This document shows, in pieces, positions 6,662 to 14,093 of a DNA stretch of 21,438 bases. The notes below the pieces were generated by a model that did no database searches, was not told where the DNA came from, and saw nothing but the letters and a program-made list of their open reading frames with translations. How positions within the stretch are numbered: the first letter of the stretch is position 1; every line of letters starts with the position of its first letter. The position numbers were made by a program, and so were the translations under genes. Source of the stretch: an uncultured Brevundimonas sp. (GTDB taxonomy: Bacteria > Pseudomonadota > Alphaproteobacteria > Caulobacterales > Caulobacteraceae); assembly GCA_946481425.1 (NCBI GenBank), contig CAMLNT010000017.1, positions 1 through 21,438 on the forward strand, read 5' to 3'.

Positions 6662-7194
6662 TCCGGCGTCGCCTCACGCTGAAGGGCTTCGTCGTCGACC
6701 GACGCGGCGTGTCGGCGCTGGAGTTCGCGCTGATCGCGCCCATCATGATCAGCTTCTACTTCGGCATGTCGGAAGTCGCCCAGGCCTTCATGAGCCAGAA
6801 GCGGATGGGCCACGTGGCCTCCTCCGTCGCTGATCTGGCGGCGCAGGACGACATCCTGACGACGTCCGAGGTCAACGACATCTTCGCGGCCGGCCAGACG
6901 ATCATGGCGCCCTATGCGACCAGCACCCTGGCCCAGCGCCTGACCAGTGTGACCGTGAACAGTTCGGGTTCGCCGCGCGTCGACTGGAGCCGTGGCTCCG
7001 GCATGACGCCGCGGGGCACAAACACGGTCCTGACCCTCCCGACCGGGATGGCGGCCAACGGCGAAAGCGTGATCGTGGCCGAGGTGACCTATCAGTACAA
7101 CTCGCCGATCGACGCCTTCATTCCGGCGCCGATTCAGTTCACCCGGACCTACTACATGCGGCCCCGCATCACGGACCGGATCCCTCTGGTCTAG
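6658..7194 (+). CDS. TadE-like minor pilin, second copy
   Basis: The 178-residue protein has the same layout as its upstream neighbour: RRG|VSALEFALIAPIMISFYFGMSE gives a Gly cleavage position, Glu at +5, and one hydrophobic helix (about residues 19-44). The rest is a soluble domain of the TadE/TadG type (TSVTVNSSGSPRVDWSRG, and a late VAEVTYQY motif typical of the family). The two TadE proteins are similar only in the N-terminal region. It overlaps the first copy by four bases, so translation is likely coupled. Its TAG stop shares CTAG (7191-7194) with the stop of phoB on the other strand. Confidence 0.88.
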   Translation: MIRRRLTLKGFVVDRRGVSALEFALIAPIMISFYFGMSEVAQAFMSQKRMGHVASSVADLAAQDDILTTSEVNDIFAAGQTIMAPYATSTLAQRLTSVTVNSSGSPRVDWSRGSGMTPRGTNTVLTLPTGMAANGESVIVAEVTYQYNSPIDAFIPAPIQFTRTYYMRPRITDRIPLV

Positions 7195-7883
7195 CCGTCG
7201 AGATCGAGCGAGTAGCCGGCCGAGCGGACCGTGCGGATCGGGTCGATGTCGACGTCCTGCATCAGCGCCTTGCGTAGCCGGCCGACGTGCACGTCGACCG
7301 TGCGCGCCTCGACATAGACGTCCGAACCCCAGACCGCGTCCAGCAGCTGCTCGCGGCTGAAAACCCGGCCGGGATGCTGGATCAGATGATCGAGCAGCCG
7401 ATACTCGGTCGGCCCGAGATGAACCTCCTTGCCCGCGCGCTTCACCCGGTGGGCCACCCGGTCGACGACGATGTCGCCATGGGTCAGGCGATCGTCCGCC
7501 AGGCCCGGACGGATTCGGCGCAGCACCGCGCGGATCCGGGCGTTCAGCTCCGGGACCGAGAAGGGCTTGGTCAGATAGTCGTCGGCGCCGACGTCAAGAC
7601 CGCGCACGCGGTCGGTTTCCTCGCCGCGCGCGGTCAGCATGATGATGGGCACATTACGCGTCTCAGGCCGGCCGCGCAGGCGCCGGCAGACCTCGATGCC
7701 CGACACCTTGGGCAGCATCCAGTCCAGCACGATCAGGTCCGGCAGACGCTCGTCGGTCTGGACCAGCCCTTCCTCGCCGTCGCCGGCGATGCCGACGTCA
7801 TAGCCTTCCTTTTCCAGGTTGTACTGGATCAGGGTGGCGATCGCGTCATCGTCCTCGATGACCAGGATGCGGGGGGTGCTCAT
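7191..7883 (-). CDS. phoB: Phosphate regulon response regulator PhoB
   Basis: The 230-residue OmpR/PhoB-family regulator has a receiver domain with acidic pocket Glu10-Asp11-Asp12, phospho-acceptor Asp54 (VLDWMLP), Thr84 and Lys106 (KPFS). A winged-helix domain follows from about residue 130, with LGPTEYRLLDHL and TVDVHVGRLRKAL. Phosphorylated by PhoR, it binds Pho boxes and turns on phosphate-scavenging genes. Its ATG overlaps the phoU stop (ATGA). As in Caulobacter it ends the pst-pho cluster, away from phoR at the other end. No terminator fits between it and the convergent TadE gene, so read-through is likely in both directions. Confidence 0.97.
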   Translation of the reverse strand: MSTPRILVIEDDDAIATLIQYNLEKEGYDVGIAGDGEEGLVQTDERLPDLIVLDWMLPKVSGIEVCRRLRGRPETRNVPIIMLTARGEETDRVRGLDVGADDYLTKPFSVPELNARIRAVLRRIRPGLADDRLTHGDIVVDRVAHRVKRAGKEVHLGPTEYRLLDHLIQHPGRVFSREQLLDAVWGSDVYVEARTVDVHVGRLRKALMQDVDIDPIRTVRSAGYSLDLDG

Positions 7884-8608
7884 CGCTCATCCTCGGGGGT
7901 CAGGCCGTCGTCGGATTCAGGCTGGCGCGGGCGCACGGCGTCGATCTCGGCGCCTGTCACCTCATAGTGGATCATCTCGGCGATGTTCGTCGCATGGTCG
8001 CCGATCCGCTCCAGGTTCTTGGCCATGAACAGCAGGTGCGCGCACGACGAGATCGTGCGGGGGTCCGCCATCATGTAGGTCAGGAGCTCGCGGAACAGGG
8101 CGTTGTAGTGCTCGTCGACGTCGTCATCGTGGTTCCAGACGTCGATGGCGCTGGCGACCTCGGACGCGGCGTAGGCGTCAAGCACCGCCTTCATCCGCTT
8201 TGCCACCAGCTTTCCCATCCGCTCGATCGAGCGGGTCAGGGGCGCGATCGGCTCGCTCTCCGCCAGGCTCAGGCCGCGCTTGGCGATGTTGCGGGCCAGG
8301 TCGCCAGTCCGCTCCAGGTCGGTGGCGATCTTCATGGCCGCCACGGTGCGGCGCAGGTCCGTCGCGACCGGCTGGCGAAGGGCGATGATGCGGATGGCCT
8401 TGCGCTCGATCTCGCGCTGCAGTTCGTCGAGGCGAGCGTCGCGCTCCATCACCGTCTGGGCGAGCGTGACATCGCGGCGGGCGACGCTCTCGATGGCGTC
8501 GGCGATCTGCGCCTCGGCCAGACCGCCCATGCGGGCGATATCGGCGGTGATCTGGTTCAGCTCGTCGCCGTAGGCGCGGACCGTGTGCTGGTTGGTGGAG
8601 TCCATCAT
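7880..8608 (-). CDS. phoU: Phosphate signalling protein PhoU
   Basis: The 242-residue all-helical protein has two PhoU repeats, each with the metal-binding motif: Glu99-Arg-Thr-Gly-Asp103 in the first and Glu200-Arg-Ile-Gly-Asp204 in the second. PhoU links the Pst transporter to the PhoR kinase and suppresses the regulon when phosphate is plentiful. The start is one of two adjacent ATG codons (8608 or 8605), ten bases after the pstB stop, with GAGG upstream. The frame is open further upstream but would overlap pstB and has no family similarity, so it is excluded. The acidic C-terminal tail (ESDDGLTPEDER) is normal for alphaproteobacteria. Confidence 0.96.
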   Translation of the reverse strand: MMDSTNQHTVRAYGDELNQITADIARMGGLAEAQIADAIESVARRDVTLAQTVMERDARLDELQREIERKAIRIIALRQPVATDLRRTVAAMKIATDLERTGDLARNIAKRGLSLAESEPIAPLTRSIERMGKLVAKRMKAVLDAYAASEVASAIDVWNHDDDVDEHYNALFRELLTYMMADPRTISSCAHLLFMAKNLERIGDHATNIAEMIHYEVTGAEIDAVRPRQPESDDGLTPEDER

Positions 8609-8618
8609 GTCGTGAGCC

Positions 8619-9446
8619 TCAGCCGAAGCGGCCGGTGATGTAGTCGAGGGTGCGCTGTTCCTTGGGGTTGGTGAACAGCTCGGCGGTCGGGCCCGTCTCG
8701 ACGATCTGGCCCATGTGGAAGAAGGCGGTGTTCTGCGAGACACGCGCGGCCTGGGCCATCGAGTGGGTCACGATGACGATGCAGTACTGTTCGCGCAGCT
8801 CGTCGATCAGTTCCTCGATCCGCGCCGTGGCGATCGGGTCCAGAGCCGAGCAAGGCTCGTCCATCAGGATGACCTCGGGGTCGACCGCGATGGCCCGGGC
8901 AATCACCAGGCGCTGCTGCTGGCCGCCAGACAGGCTGGATCCGGACTGGTCGAGGCGGTCGGCGACCTCGTCCCACAGGCCGGCGCGCTTCAGGGCCTCC
9001 TCGACGATGTCGCGCAGCTCGGACTTGGAGCTCGTCAGGCCGTGGATGCGCGGGCCATAGGCGACGTTCTCGAAGATCGACTTGGGGAACGGGTTGGGCC
9101 GCTGGAACACCATGCCGACGCGGGCGCGCAGGGCCACGGGATCGACCGAGCGGGCGTTGATGTCCTCGCCGTCCAGCTCGATCACGCCCTGGACGCGCGC
9201 ACCCTGGATGGTGTCATTCATCCGGTTCATGCAGCGCAGGAAGGTCGACTTGCCACAGCCCGATGGTCCGATCAGGGCGGTGACGGCGCGGTCGGCCATG
9301 TCCAGCGACACGTCGCTGAGGGCTTGCTTGTCGCCGTAGAAGACGCTGACGTTCTTCGCCCGCATCTTGACCGGGGCGTTGCGCACGCCCTCCTCGGCGG
9401 CGGCGCCCAGGGTCGGACGGGTGTCGATGACGGAGGTCGTATCCAT
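8619..9446 (-). CDS. pstB: Phosphate ABC transporter ATP-binding protein PstB
   Basis: The 275-residue ABC ATPase has all expected motifs: Walker [10 protein letters not shown] (60-68), Q-loop Gln115 in [19 protein letters not shown] (a PstB hallmark), signature LSGGQQQRL (172-180), Walker B VILMDEP with Glu197, and H-loop His228. It powers high-affinity phosphate uptake through PstC and PstA at the inner membrane. About 25 extra residues at the N-terminus precede the ABC core, as in many alphaproteobacterial forms. It starts five bases after the pstA stop, with only a weak ribosome site, suggesting translational coupling. Confidence 0.98.
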   Translation of the reverse strand: MDTTSVIDTRPTLGAAAEEGVRNAPVKMRAKNVSVFYGDKQALSDVSLDMADRAVTALIGPSGCGKSTFLRCMNRMNDTIQGARVQGVIELDGEDINARSVDPVALRARVGMVFQRPNPFPKSIFENVAYGPRIHGLTSSKSELRDIVEEALKRAGLWDEVADRLDQSGSSLSGGQQQRLVIARAIAVDPEVILMDEPCSALDPIATARIEELIDELREQYCIVIVTHSMAQAARVSQNTAFFHMGQIVETGPTAELFTNPKEQRTLDYITGRFG

Positions 9447-9451
9447 TCAGA

Positions 9452-10723
9452 TCACCATCTGCGTTCGAGGCGCCGGCGCAGGACGATCGCGACGGCGTTC
9501 ATGATCACCATGAAGACCAACAGCACCATGATGGCGGCGGCGGTGCGTTCATGGAATGCGGCTTCGGCGGCGTTCTCCCAGATGAAGATCTGGGTCGGCA
9601 GGGCGCTCGATGCCGAAAGAATTCCCTCAGGTACGCCCGGGACGAACGAGACCATGCCGATCATCAGGAGCGGCGCGGTTTCGCCCAGCGCATGGGCCAT
9701 GGAGATGATCGAGCCGGTCATGACGCCAGGCAGGGCCAGCGGCAGGACGTGGGAGAAGACGGTCTGGGTGCGAGAGGCGCCGAGCGCCAGGGCGGCGTCG
9801 CGGATGGAGGGCGGCACGGCCTTCAGCGCGGCGCGGGTGGCGATGATCACCGTCGGCATGGCCATCAGGCTCAGCACCACCCCGCCGACCAGCGGAGACG
9901 AACGCGGCAGGCCCATCCAGCCGATGAAGACGGCCAGACCCAGCAGGCCGTAGACGATCGACGGCACGGCCGCGAGGTTGTTGATGTTGACCTCGATGAT
10001 CTCGGTCAACCGGTTCTTCGGCGCGAACTCTTCCAGATAGACCGCCGCCAGCACCCCGATCGGAATCGACAGCAGGGCGGTGACCATCAGCATCAGCGCC
10101 GATCCCACCACGGCGCCCAGAAGCCCCGCCGTCTCCGGTTGGGTCGAATCCGAGCGGGTGAAAAGGCCGGAGTTGAAATGGGCCTCGACCAGGCCGTCGG
10201 CCTGAAGTCGGTCGAGCCAGGCGATCTGCCGGTCGCTCAGGACGCGTTGGTTCTCGGGCGTCGCCCGGTCGATCTCGTGCTTGTAGAACAGGTCCGCATT
10301 GTCCCCGACCGGCGCCTCAATGGTCACGGTCTGGCCGATGACCGACGGGTTCTCGCGCACCAGGGCCAGCAGCTGGAAGCCCATGTCGGGGCTCAGAAGG
10401 TCGCGCGCTGCGCGCGACGCTTCGGGATCGGACGCATCCGCGCCCAGCCGCGCCATCAGGGCCTCGGCGGCCATCTGGTCGTAGTTTGCGCCCTGGGGAT
10501 AGTTGGGATCGATGCGCGAGGCGTCGACCGTCACGTCCAGGCGGATCGCATGGGTGATGAAGGCCGTGTGGCCCTGTTCGACGATCCGCCCGAGCAGGAT
10601 CGCGAGGAAGGCCAGGGCCACGCCGATGGCCAGGATCCCGTACAGCCGGAACCGGCGCTCGGCGGCGTGACGCTGCTTGAGCCGCTGGGCGACTGCGGCG
10701 CGAATGTCGGGCCGGTCAGTCAT
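9452..10723 (-). CDS. pstA: Phosphate ABC transporter permease PstA
   Basis: The 423-residue membrane protein is the long alphaproteobacterial form. It has one helix at about residues 28-46, then a periplasmic segment of roughly 150 residues (the DUF3333-type region) and the multi-helix permease core from about residue 203. The coupling loop that contacts PstB is visible in SIRDAALALGASRTQTVFSHVLPLALPGV (the EAA-type motif). Together with PstC it forms the phosphate channel. Its ATG overlaps the end of pstC by eight bases. Confidence 0.96.
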   Translation of the reverse strand: MTDRPDIRAAVAQRLKQRHAAERRFRLYGILAIGVALAFLAILLGRIVEQGHTAFITHAIRLDVTVDASRIDPNYPQGANYDQMAAEALMARLGADASDPEASRAARDLLSPDMGFQLLALVRENPSVIGQTVTIEAPVGDNADLFYKHEIDRATPENQRVLSDRQIAWLDRLQADGLVEAHFNSGLFTRSDSTQPETAGLLGAVVGSALMLMVTALLSIPIGVLAAVYLEEFAPKNRLTEIIEVNINNLAAVPSIVYGLLGLAVFIGWMGLPRSSPLVGGVVLSLMAMPTVIIATRAALKAVPPSIRDAALALGASRTQTVFSHVLPLALPGVMTGSIISMAHALGETAPLLMIGMVSFVPGVPEGILSASSALPTQIFIWENAAEAAFHERTAAAIMVLLVFMVIMNAVAIVLRRRLERRW

Positions 10724-12152
10724 ATTGTTCCCGGTAATGCTGCACGATCCGGAGCGCGACGATGTTCAGGATAAGGGTGACCACGAAGAGCGTCAGGCCC
10801 AGGCCGAAGGCCGACAGGGTCTTGGGGCTGTCGAATTCCTGGTCGCCGGTCAGAAGTGTGACGATCTGGACGGTCACGGTGGTCACGCTGTCGAGCGGAT
10901 TGGCGGTGATGCGCGCCTGCAGACCGGCGGCCATGGTGACGATCATCGTCTCGCCGATCGCCCGGCTGACGGCCAGGAGCATGGCCCCGGCCACGCCCGG
11001 CAGGGCGGCGGGCAGAACGACCCGCTTGATGGTCTCGGACTTGGTCGCGCCCATTGCATAGCTGCCGTCGCGCAGCGACTGGGGCACGGCGTTGATGATG
11101 TCGTCCGAGAGGGACGAGACGAACGGGATCAACATGATCCCCATGACCACGCCCGCGACCAGGGCCATCTGGTTCTGCACACCCATCAGATACAGGCCCA
11201 GCCCTTCGAGCGGACCGCCGGCCAGCAGTGCGCCGAGGCCGTTGAAGGCTGAGCGGAAGGCCGGGCCCACCGTGAGCGCCGCGAAGAAGCCGTAGACGAC
11301 GGTTGGGATGCCCGCGAGCACCTCCAGCAGCGGCTTGATCCAGGCGCGCTGGGTTCGCGAGGCGTATTCCGCGAGATAGATCGCCGCCATCAAGCCGATC
11401 GGGGCCGCCACCAGCATGGCGATCACCATGATGAGGAAGGTGCCCACGAACAGCGGCACGGCGCCGAAGCCGCCCGTCGAGCCGACCTGGTCGGCGCGGA
11501 TCGCGATCTGCGGGCTCCAGTGGGTTCCCGTCAGGAACTCCAGAGGCGGCACGGACTGGAAGAAGCGGAGCGATTCCCAGACAAGCGACATGACGATGCC
11601 GAGGGTTGTCAGAACCGCGACGGCGGAACAGGCGAACAGAAGCACCGCGATCCAGCTTTCGACCGCGTTGCGCGCCCGCAACTGCGGCCGGACCCGGCTG
11701 ACGGCGATCAGGCCGCCGATGGCCGCCGCCAGAACCACGGCCGCAAGGCCGCCCCACTGAAGCAACCGGCCGATATCGCCGATGCGCTCGGCGTGAGCCT
11801 GCAGAGCCTGTCGCTGCTCGGGGGTGTAGACGACGGCCGACGGCGCGCCGCCGTGGGCCAGGGCTTCGGCGTCGATCTGGAACTGCGAGCGGAAGGGTTC
11901 GACGGCGGGCGCTTCGGCCGGCAGGTCGGCCCAGGTCACGGCCGTGACAATGCGCGGACCCCCCAGCGCCAGGGCCAGCAGGATGATGACCGCGGGGATG
12001 CCCGCCCAGATGGCGGCATGGGCGCCGTGGTACTTGGGCCGTGAATGGGGCCGCTCGCCGCTGGCCTCGGTCTGGGCCACGACGCGTCGGCGCGCGAACC
12101 AGAAGGTCGCGGCGGAAAAGGCGGCCAGCAGGACGAGAACAAGACCTGTCAT
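10716..12152 (-). CDS. pstC: Phosphate ABC transporter permease PstC
   Basis: The 478-residue permease is also the long alphaproteobacterial type. It has an N-terminal helix, a second helix near residues 48-65, a periplasmic stretch, and then the transport core from about residue 225. The coupling motif is SLRDGSYAMGATKSETIKRVVLPAALPGV. The ATG at 12152 lies 36 bases after the phoR stop, with GGACTGAG just upstream. A Pho-box-like sequence in the end of phoR (12191-12208) suggests that PhoB drives pstC-pstA-pstB-phoU-phoB from here. No pstS, the periplasmic binding protein, is present in the window; Caulobacter keeps it elsewhere. Confidence 0.96.
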   Translation of the reverse strand: MTGLVLVLLAAFSAATFWFARRRVVAQTEASGERPHSRPKYHGAHAAIWAGIPAVIILLALALGGPRIVTAVTWADLPAEAPAVEPFRSQFQIDAEALAHGGAPSAVVYTPEQRQALQAHAERIGDIGRLLQWGGLAAVVLAAAIGGLIAVSRVRPQLRARNAVESWIAVLLFACSAVAVLTTLGIVMSLVWESLRFFQSVPPLEFLTGTHWSPQIAIRADQVGSTGGFGAVPLFVGTFLIMVIAMLVAAPIGLMAAIYLAEYASRTQRAWIKPLLEVLAGIPTVVYGFFAALTVGPAFRSAFNGLGALLAGGPLEGLGLYLMGVQNQMALVAGVVMGIMLIPFVSSLSDDIINAVPQSLRDGSYAMGATKSETIKRVVLPAALPGVAGAMLLAVSRAIGETMIVTMAAGLQARITANPLDSVTTVTVQIVTLLTGDQEFDSPKTLSAFGLGLTLFVVTLILNIVALRIVQHYREQYD

Positions 12153-12188
12153 CTCAGTCCGGCCCTTTGCCCGTGTCAGGTCATCCCA

Positions 12189-13574
12189 TCACGACGGTTC
12201 AGTGACAGTTTTGTTGCCCCGCGAGTTCGCTTCCGTGACAGCGTCCGGCCGTGCGCCCGGCACATAGACGGTGAAGACCGTGCCTTCGCCCGGCGCGCTC
12301 TCGACGATCAGGCCGCCCTTGTGGCGATTGACGATGTGCTTGACGATCGAAAGGCCCAGGCCGGTGCCGGGGCTTTCGCCGCTCTTCTGGCCCTCGACGC
12401 GGTAGAACCGCTCGGTCAGACGCGGCAGGTGCTCGCGCTCCAGGCCGCGGCCCCGATCGGCGATCCGCACCACCACATAGCGCGCGGCCTCGTCCCTGTC
12501 GGGCGTGAGGATGGCCAGCCGCGCCGCCTCGGGCCGTACCGCCGCCTGGGCTTCGGCCAGGGTGCGTCCGGGCTTGATCGTCAGATGCACCACCGACCCG
12601 GCGGGTCCGTAGCGGACGGCGTTCTCGGTCAGGTTCTGGATCACCTGGATGATCTGGTCGCGGTCGCCGGACACGTGAGTGTCGCCCTCGGCTGTGATCT
12701 CCACGCGCGCCTCATGCTGGGCCAGCAGGGGCGCGAGAGCGTCGACAACGTCGCGCGCCGCCAGGGCCACATCGGCGCGGCCCATGGGGGCGATATGCTC
12801 GCTCAGCTCAATCCTGCTGAGAGAGAGGAGGTCGGCGATCATCCGGCTCATCCGCGCCGTCTGGGACGCCATGATGTCGAGGAAGCGGTCGCGGGCCCGC
12901 TCGTCGTCGCGCGCGTGGCCCTTCAGGGTCTCGATGAAGCCCTGCAGCGACGCCAGCGGCGTCTTCAGCTCATGGCTGGCGTTGGCCAGGAAGTCGGCCC
13001 TCATCCGCTCCATGCGCTGGCTGTCGGTTTCATCGCGGAAACGCACGACCGCCAGCGGCTGGTCGAGGTGCGAGCCGAGCGGCGAAGCGCTGATCCGCCA
13101 GAACCGGTCCTGAGCGCCGGCCGGCTCATAGGCGACCTCGCGGGGGGTCCGCCCGTAGAGCGCCTCGTCGATCGCCTCCAGCGCCTCGGGATCGCGCAGG
13201 GCCGAAACCAGCGGCTCCCCTTGACCCGACGCCTTCAGCAGACTGCGGGCCGCGCCATTGGCGAAGCGAACGCGGCGTTGGGCGAAGTCCTCGGCCTCGC
13301 CCCCTTCCACGATCAACACCGGGTCCGGAAGGCCCTCGAGCGCCGCGCGAAAGCCGATGTCGGCCGGCGCCGGCGCGACCGGGACGGCCGGCGCCTCCGC
13401 GCGGCGCGGCCAGGTGGTCGCCACCGCCGCCAGCGACGCCAGGGCGCCGATCAGGCTGGCGGCGAAGGTCCAGCCCGCCGCCTCGGTCTGGCTCAGGGTC
13501 ACGGCCACGAGGGCTGCCCCGGCGGCCGCGAAGGCGGCGGACGGGAGCCAGTCGGGACGCGCGGTCGTCGGCAT
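12189..13574 (-). CDS. phoR: Phosphate regulon sensor histidine kinase PhoR
   Basis: The 461-residue kinase has two hydrophobic segments near the N-terminus (about 12-28 and 34-54) with almost no periplasmic loop. A PAS-like domain (about 75-185) precedes the HisKA dimerisation domain with phospho-acceptor His201 in NASHELKTPL. The ATPase domain shows the N box (QNLTENAVRYG), G1 (IADRGRGLEREHL) and G2 (GTGLGLSIVKHI). The lack of a large sensor domain is typical of PhoR, which reads Pst/PhoU status rather than phosphate directly. It starts nine bases after the FKBP gene stop. Confidence 0.95.
   Translation of the reverse strand: MPTTARPDWLPSAAFAAAGAALVAVTLSQTEAAGWTFAASLIGALASLAAVATTWPRRAEAPAVPVAPAPADIGFRAALEGLPDPVLIVEGGEAEDFAQRRVRFANGAARSLLKASGQGEPLVSALRDPEALEAIDEALYGRTPREVAYEPAGAQDRFWRISASPLGSHLDQPLAVVRFRDETDSQRMERMRADFLANASHELKTPLASLQGFIETLKGHARDDERARDRFLDIMASQTARMSRMIADLLSLSRIELSEHIAPMGRADVALAARDVVDALAPLLAQHEARVEITAEGDTHVSGDRDQIIQVIQNLTENAVRYGPAGSVVHLTIKPGRTLAEAQAAVRPEAARLAILTPDRDEAARYVVVRIADRGRGLEREHLPRLTERFYRVEGQKSGESPGTGLGLSIVKHIVNRHKGGLIVESAPGEGTVFTVYVPGARPDAVTEANSRGNKTVTEPS
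12191..12208 (-). promoter_or_regulatory. Candidate Pho box upstream of pstC
   Basis: On the minus strand the sequence is CTGTCAC-TGAA-CCGTCGT, 11 of 14 matches to the direct repeat CTGTCAT-N4-CTGTCAT bound by PhoB. It overlaps the last codons of phoR and ends 39 bases before the pstC ATG. A further single CTGTCAC at 12235-12241 lies exactly 33 bases upstream, three 11-bp repeat units away. Confidence 0.55.
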
Positions 13575-13583
13575 CGGCCGGGC

Positions 13584-14093
13584 TCAGCCCGCGGCGCGGT
13601 TGGTCTCGCCGCCCGGCACCGGCGCGACGTCCAGCAGCTCGATACGGAACACCAGCACGCTGTTGGGCGGGATCGGCCCGCCGCCCTGGTCGCCGTAGCC
13701 TTGCTCGGGCGGCACCCACAGGGTCCATTCGTCCCCGACCCGCATCATCGGAATGGCTTCCTGCCAGGCCGGGATCAGACGATCGAGCGGCATGGCGGCC
13801 GGGACGCCGCGCTGGTAGCTGGAATCGAACACGGTCCCGTCGCGCAGCTGGCCCTCGTAGTGGACGCTGACGAGATCGTTGCTGTCGGGCTGGGCGCCGT
13901 TGGGAGAGCCGGCGCGGACCACGCGGTACTGCACGCCCGACGGCAGCGTCTCGACGCCCTCCTGGCGCGCGTTCTCGGCCAGGAAGGCGGCGTTGTCGCC
14001 CTCGGCCCCCGCGGCCTCGTCGCCGCCGGTGCAGGCCGACATGGCCATGGCGGTCGCGACCGCGATGAGCGCCTTACGGCTTCCTGAGAGCAT
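13584..14093 (-). CDS. FKBP-type peptidyl-prolyl isomerase, lipoprotein
   Basis: From the ATG at 14093 the product is 169 residues. A signal peptide ends in the lipobox AMSAC (Cys21 as the lipidated residue), followed by a short charged linker and one FKBP domain: DLVSVHYEGQLRDGTVFDSSY, LIPAWQEAIPMMRVGDEWTLWVPPEQGYG and PPNSVLVFRIELLDV. It would catalyse proline isomerisation or act as a chaperone on the periplasmic side. This start is chosen because the signal peptide begins there and AGAAGG lies just upstream; earlier in-frame starts run deeper into ilvA. Even so it overlaps the ilvA 3' end by 20 bases. Its place between ilvA and phoR suggests co-transcription, not a phosphate role. Confidence 0.93.
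   Translation of the reverse strand: MLSGSRKALIAVATAMAMSACTGGDEAAGAEGDNAAFLAENARQEGVETLPSGVQYRVVRAGSPNGAQPDSNDLVSVHYEGQLRDGTVFDSSYQRGVPAAMPLDRLIPAWQEAIPMMRVGDEWTLWVPPEQGYGDQGGGPIPPNSVLVFRIELLDVAPVPGGETNRAAG

Noticed and set aside
8609..8743. Upstream extension of the PhoU frame by 45 codons
   Set aside because: It overlaps the end of pstB, is Ser/Arg/Pro-rich and unlike PhoU, and good adjacent ATG starts exist at 8603-8608.
12045..14087. Plus-strand open frame of 680 codons opposite pstC, phoR and the FKBP gene
   Set aside because: It spans three real genes on the other strand and has low-complexity composition typical of GC-rich shadows.
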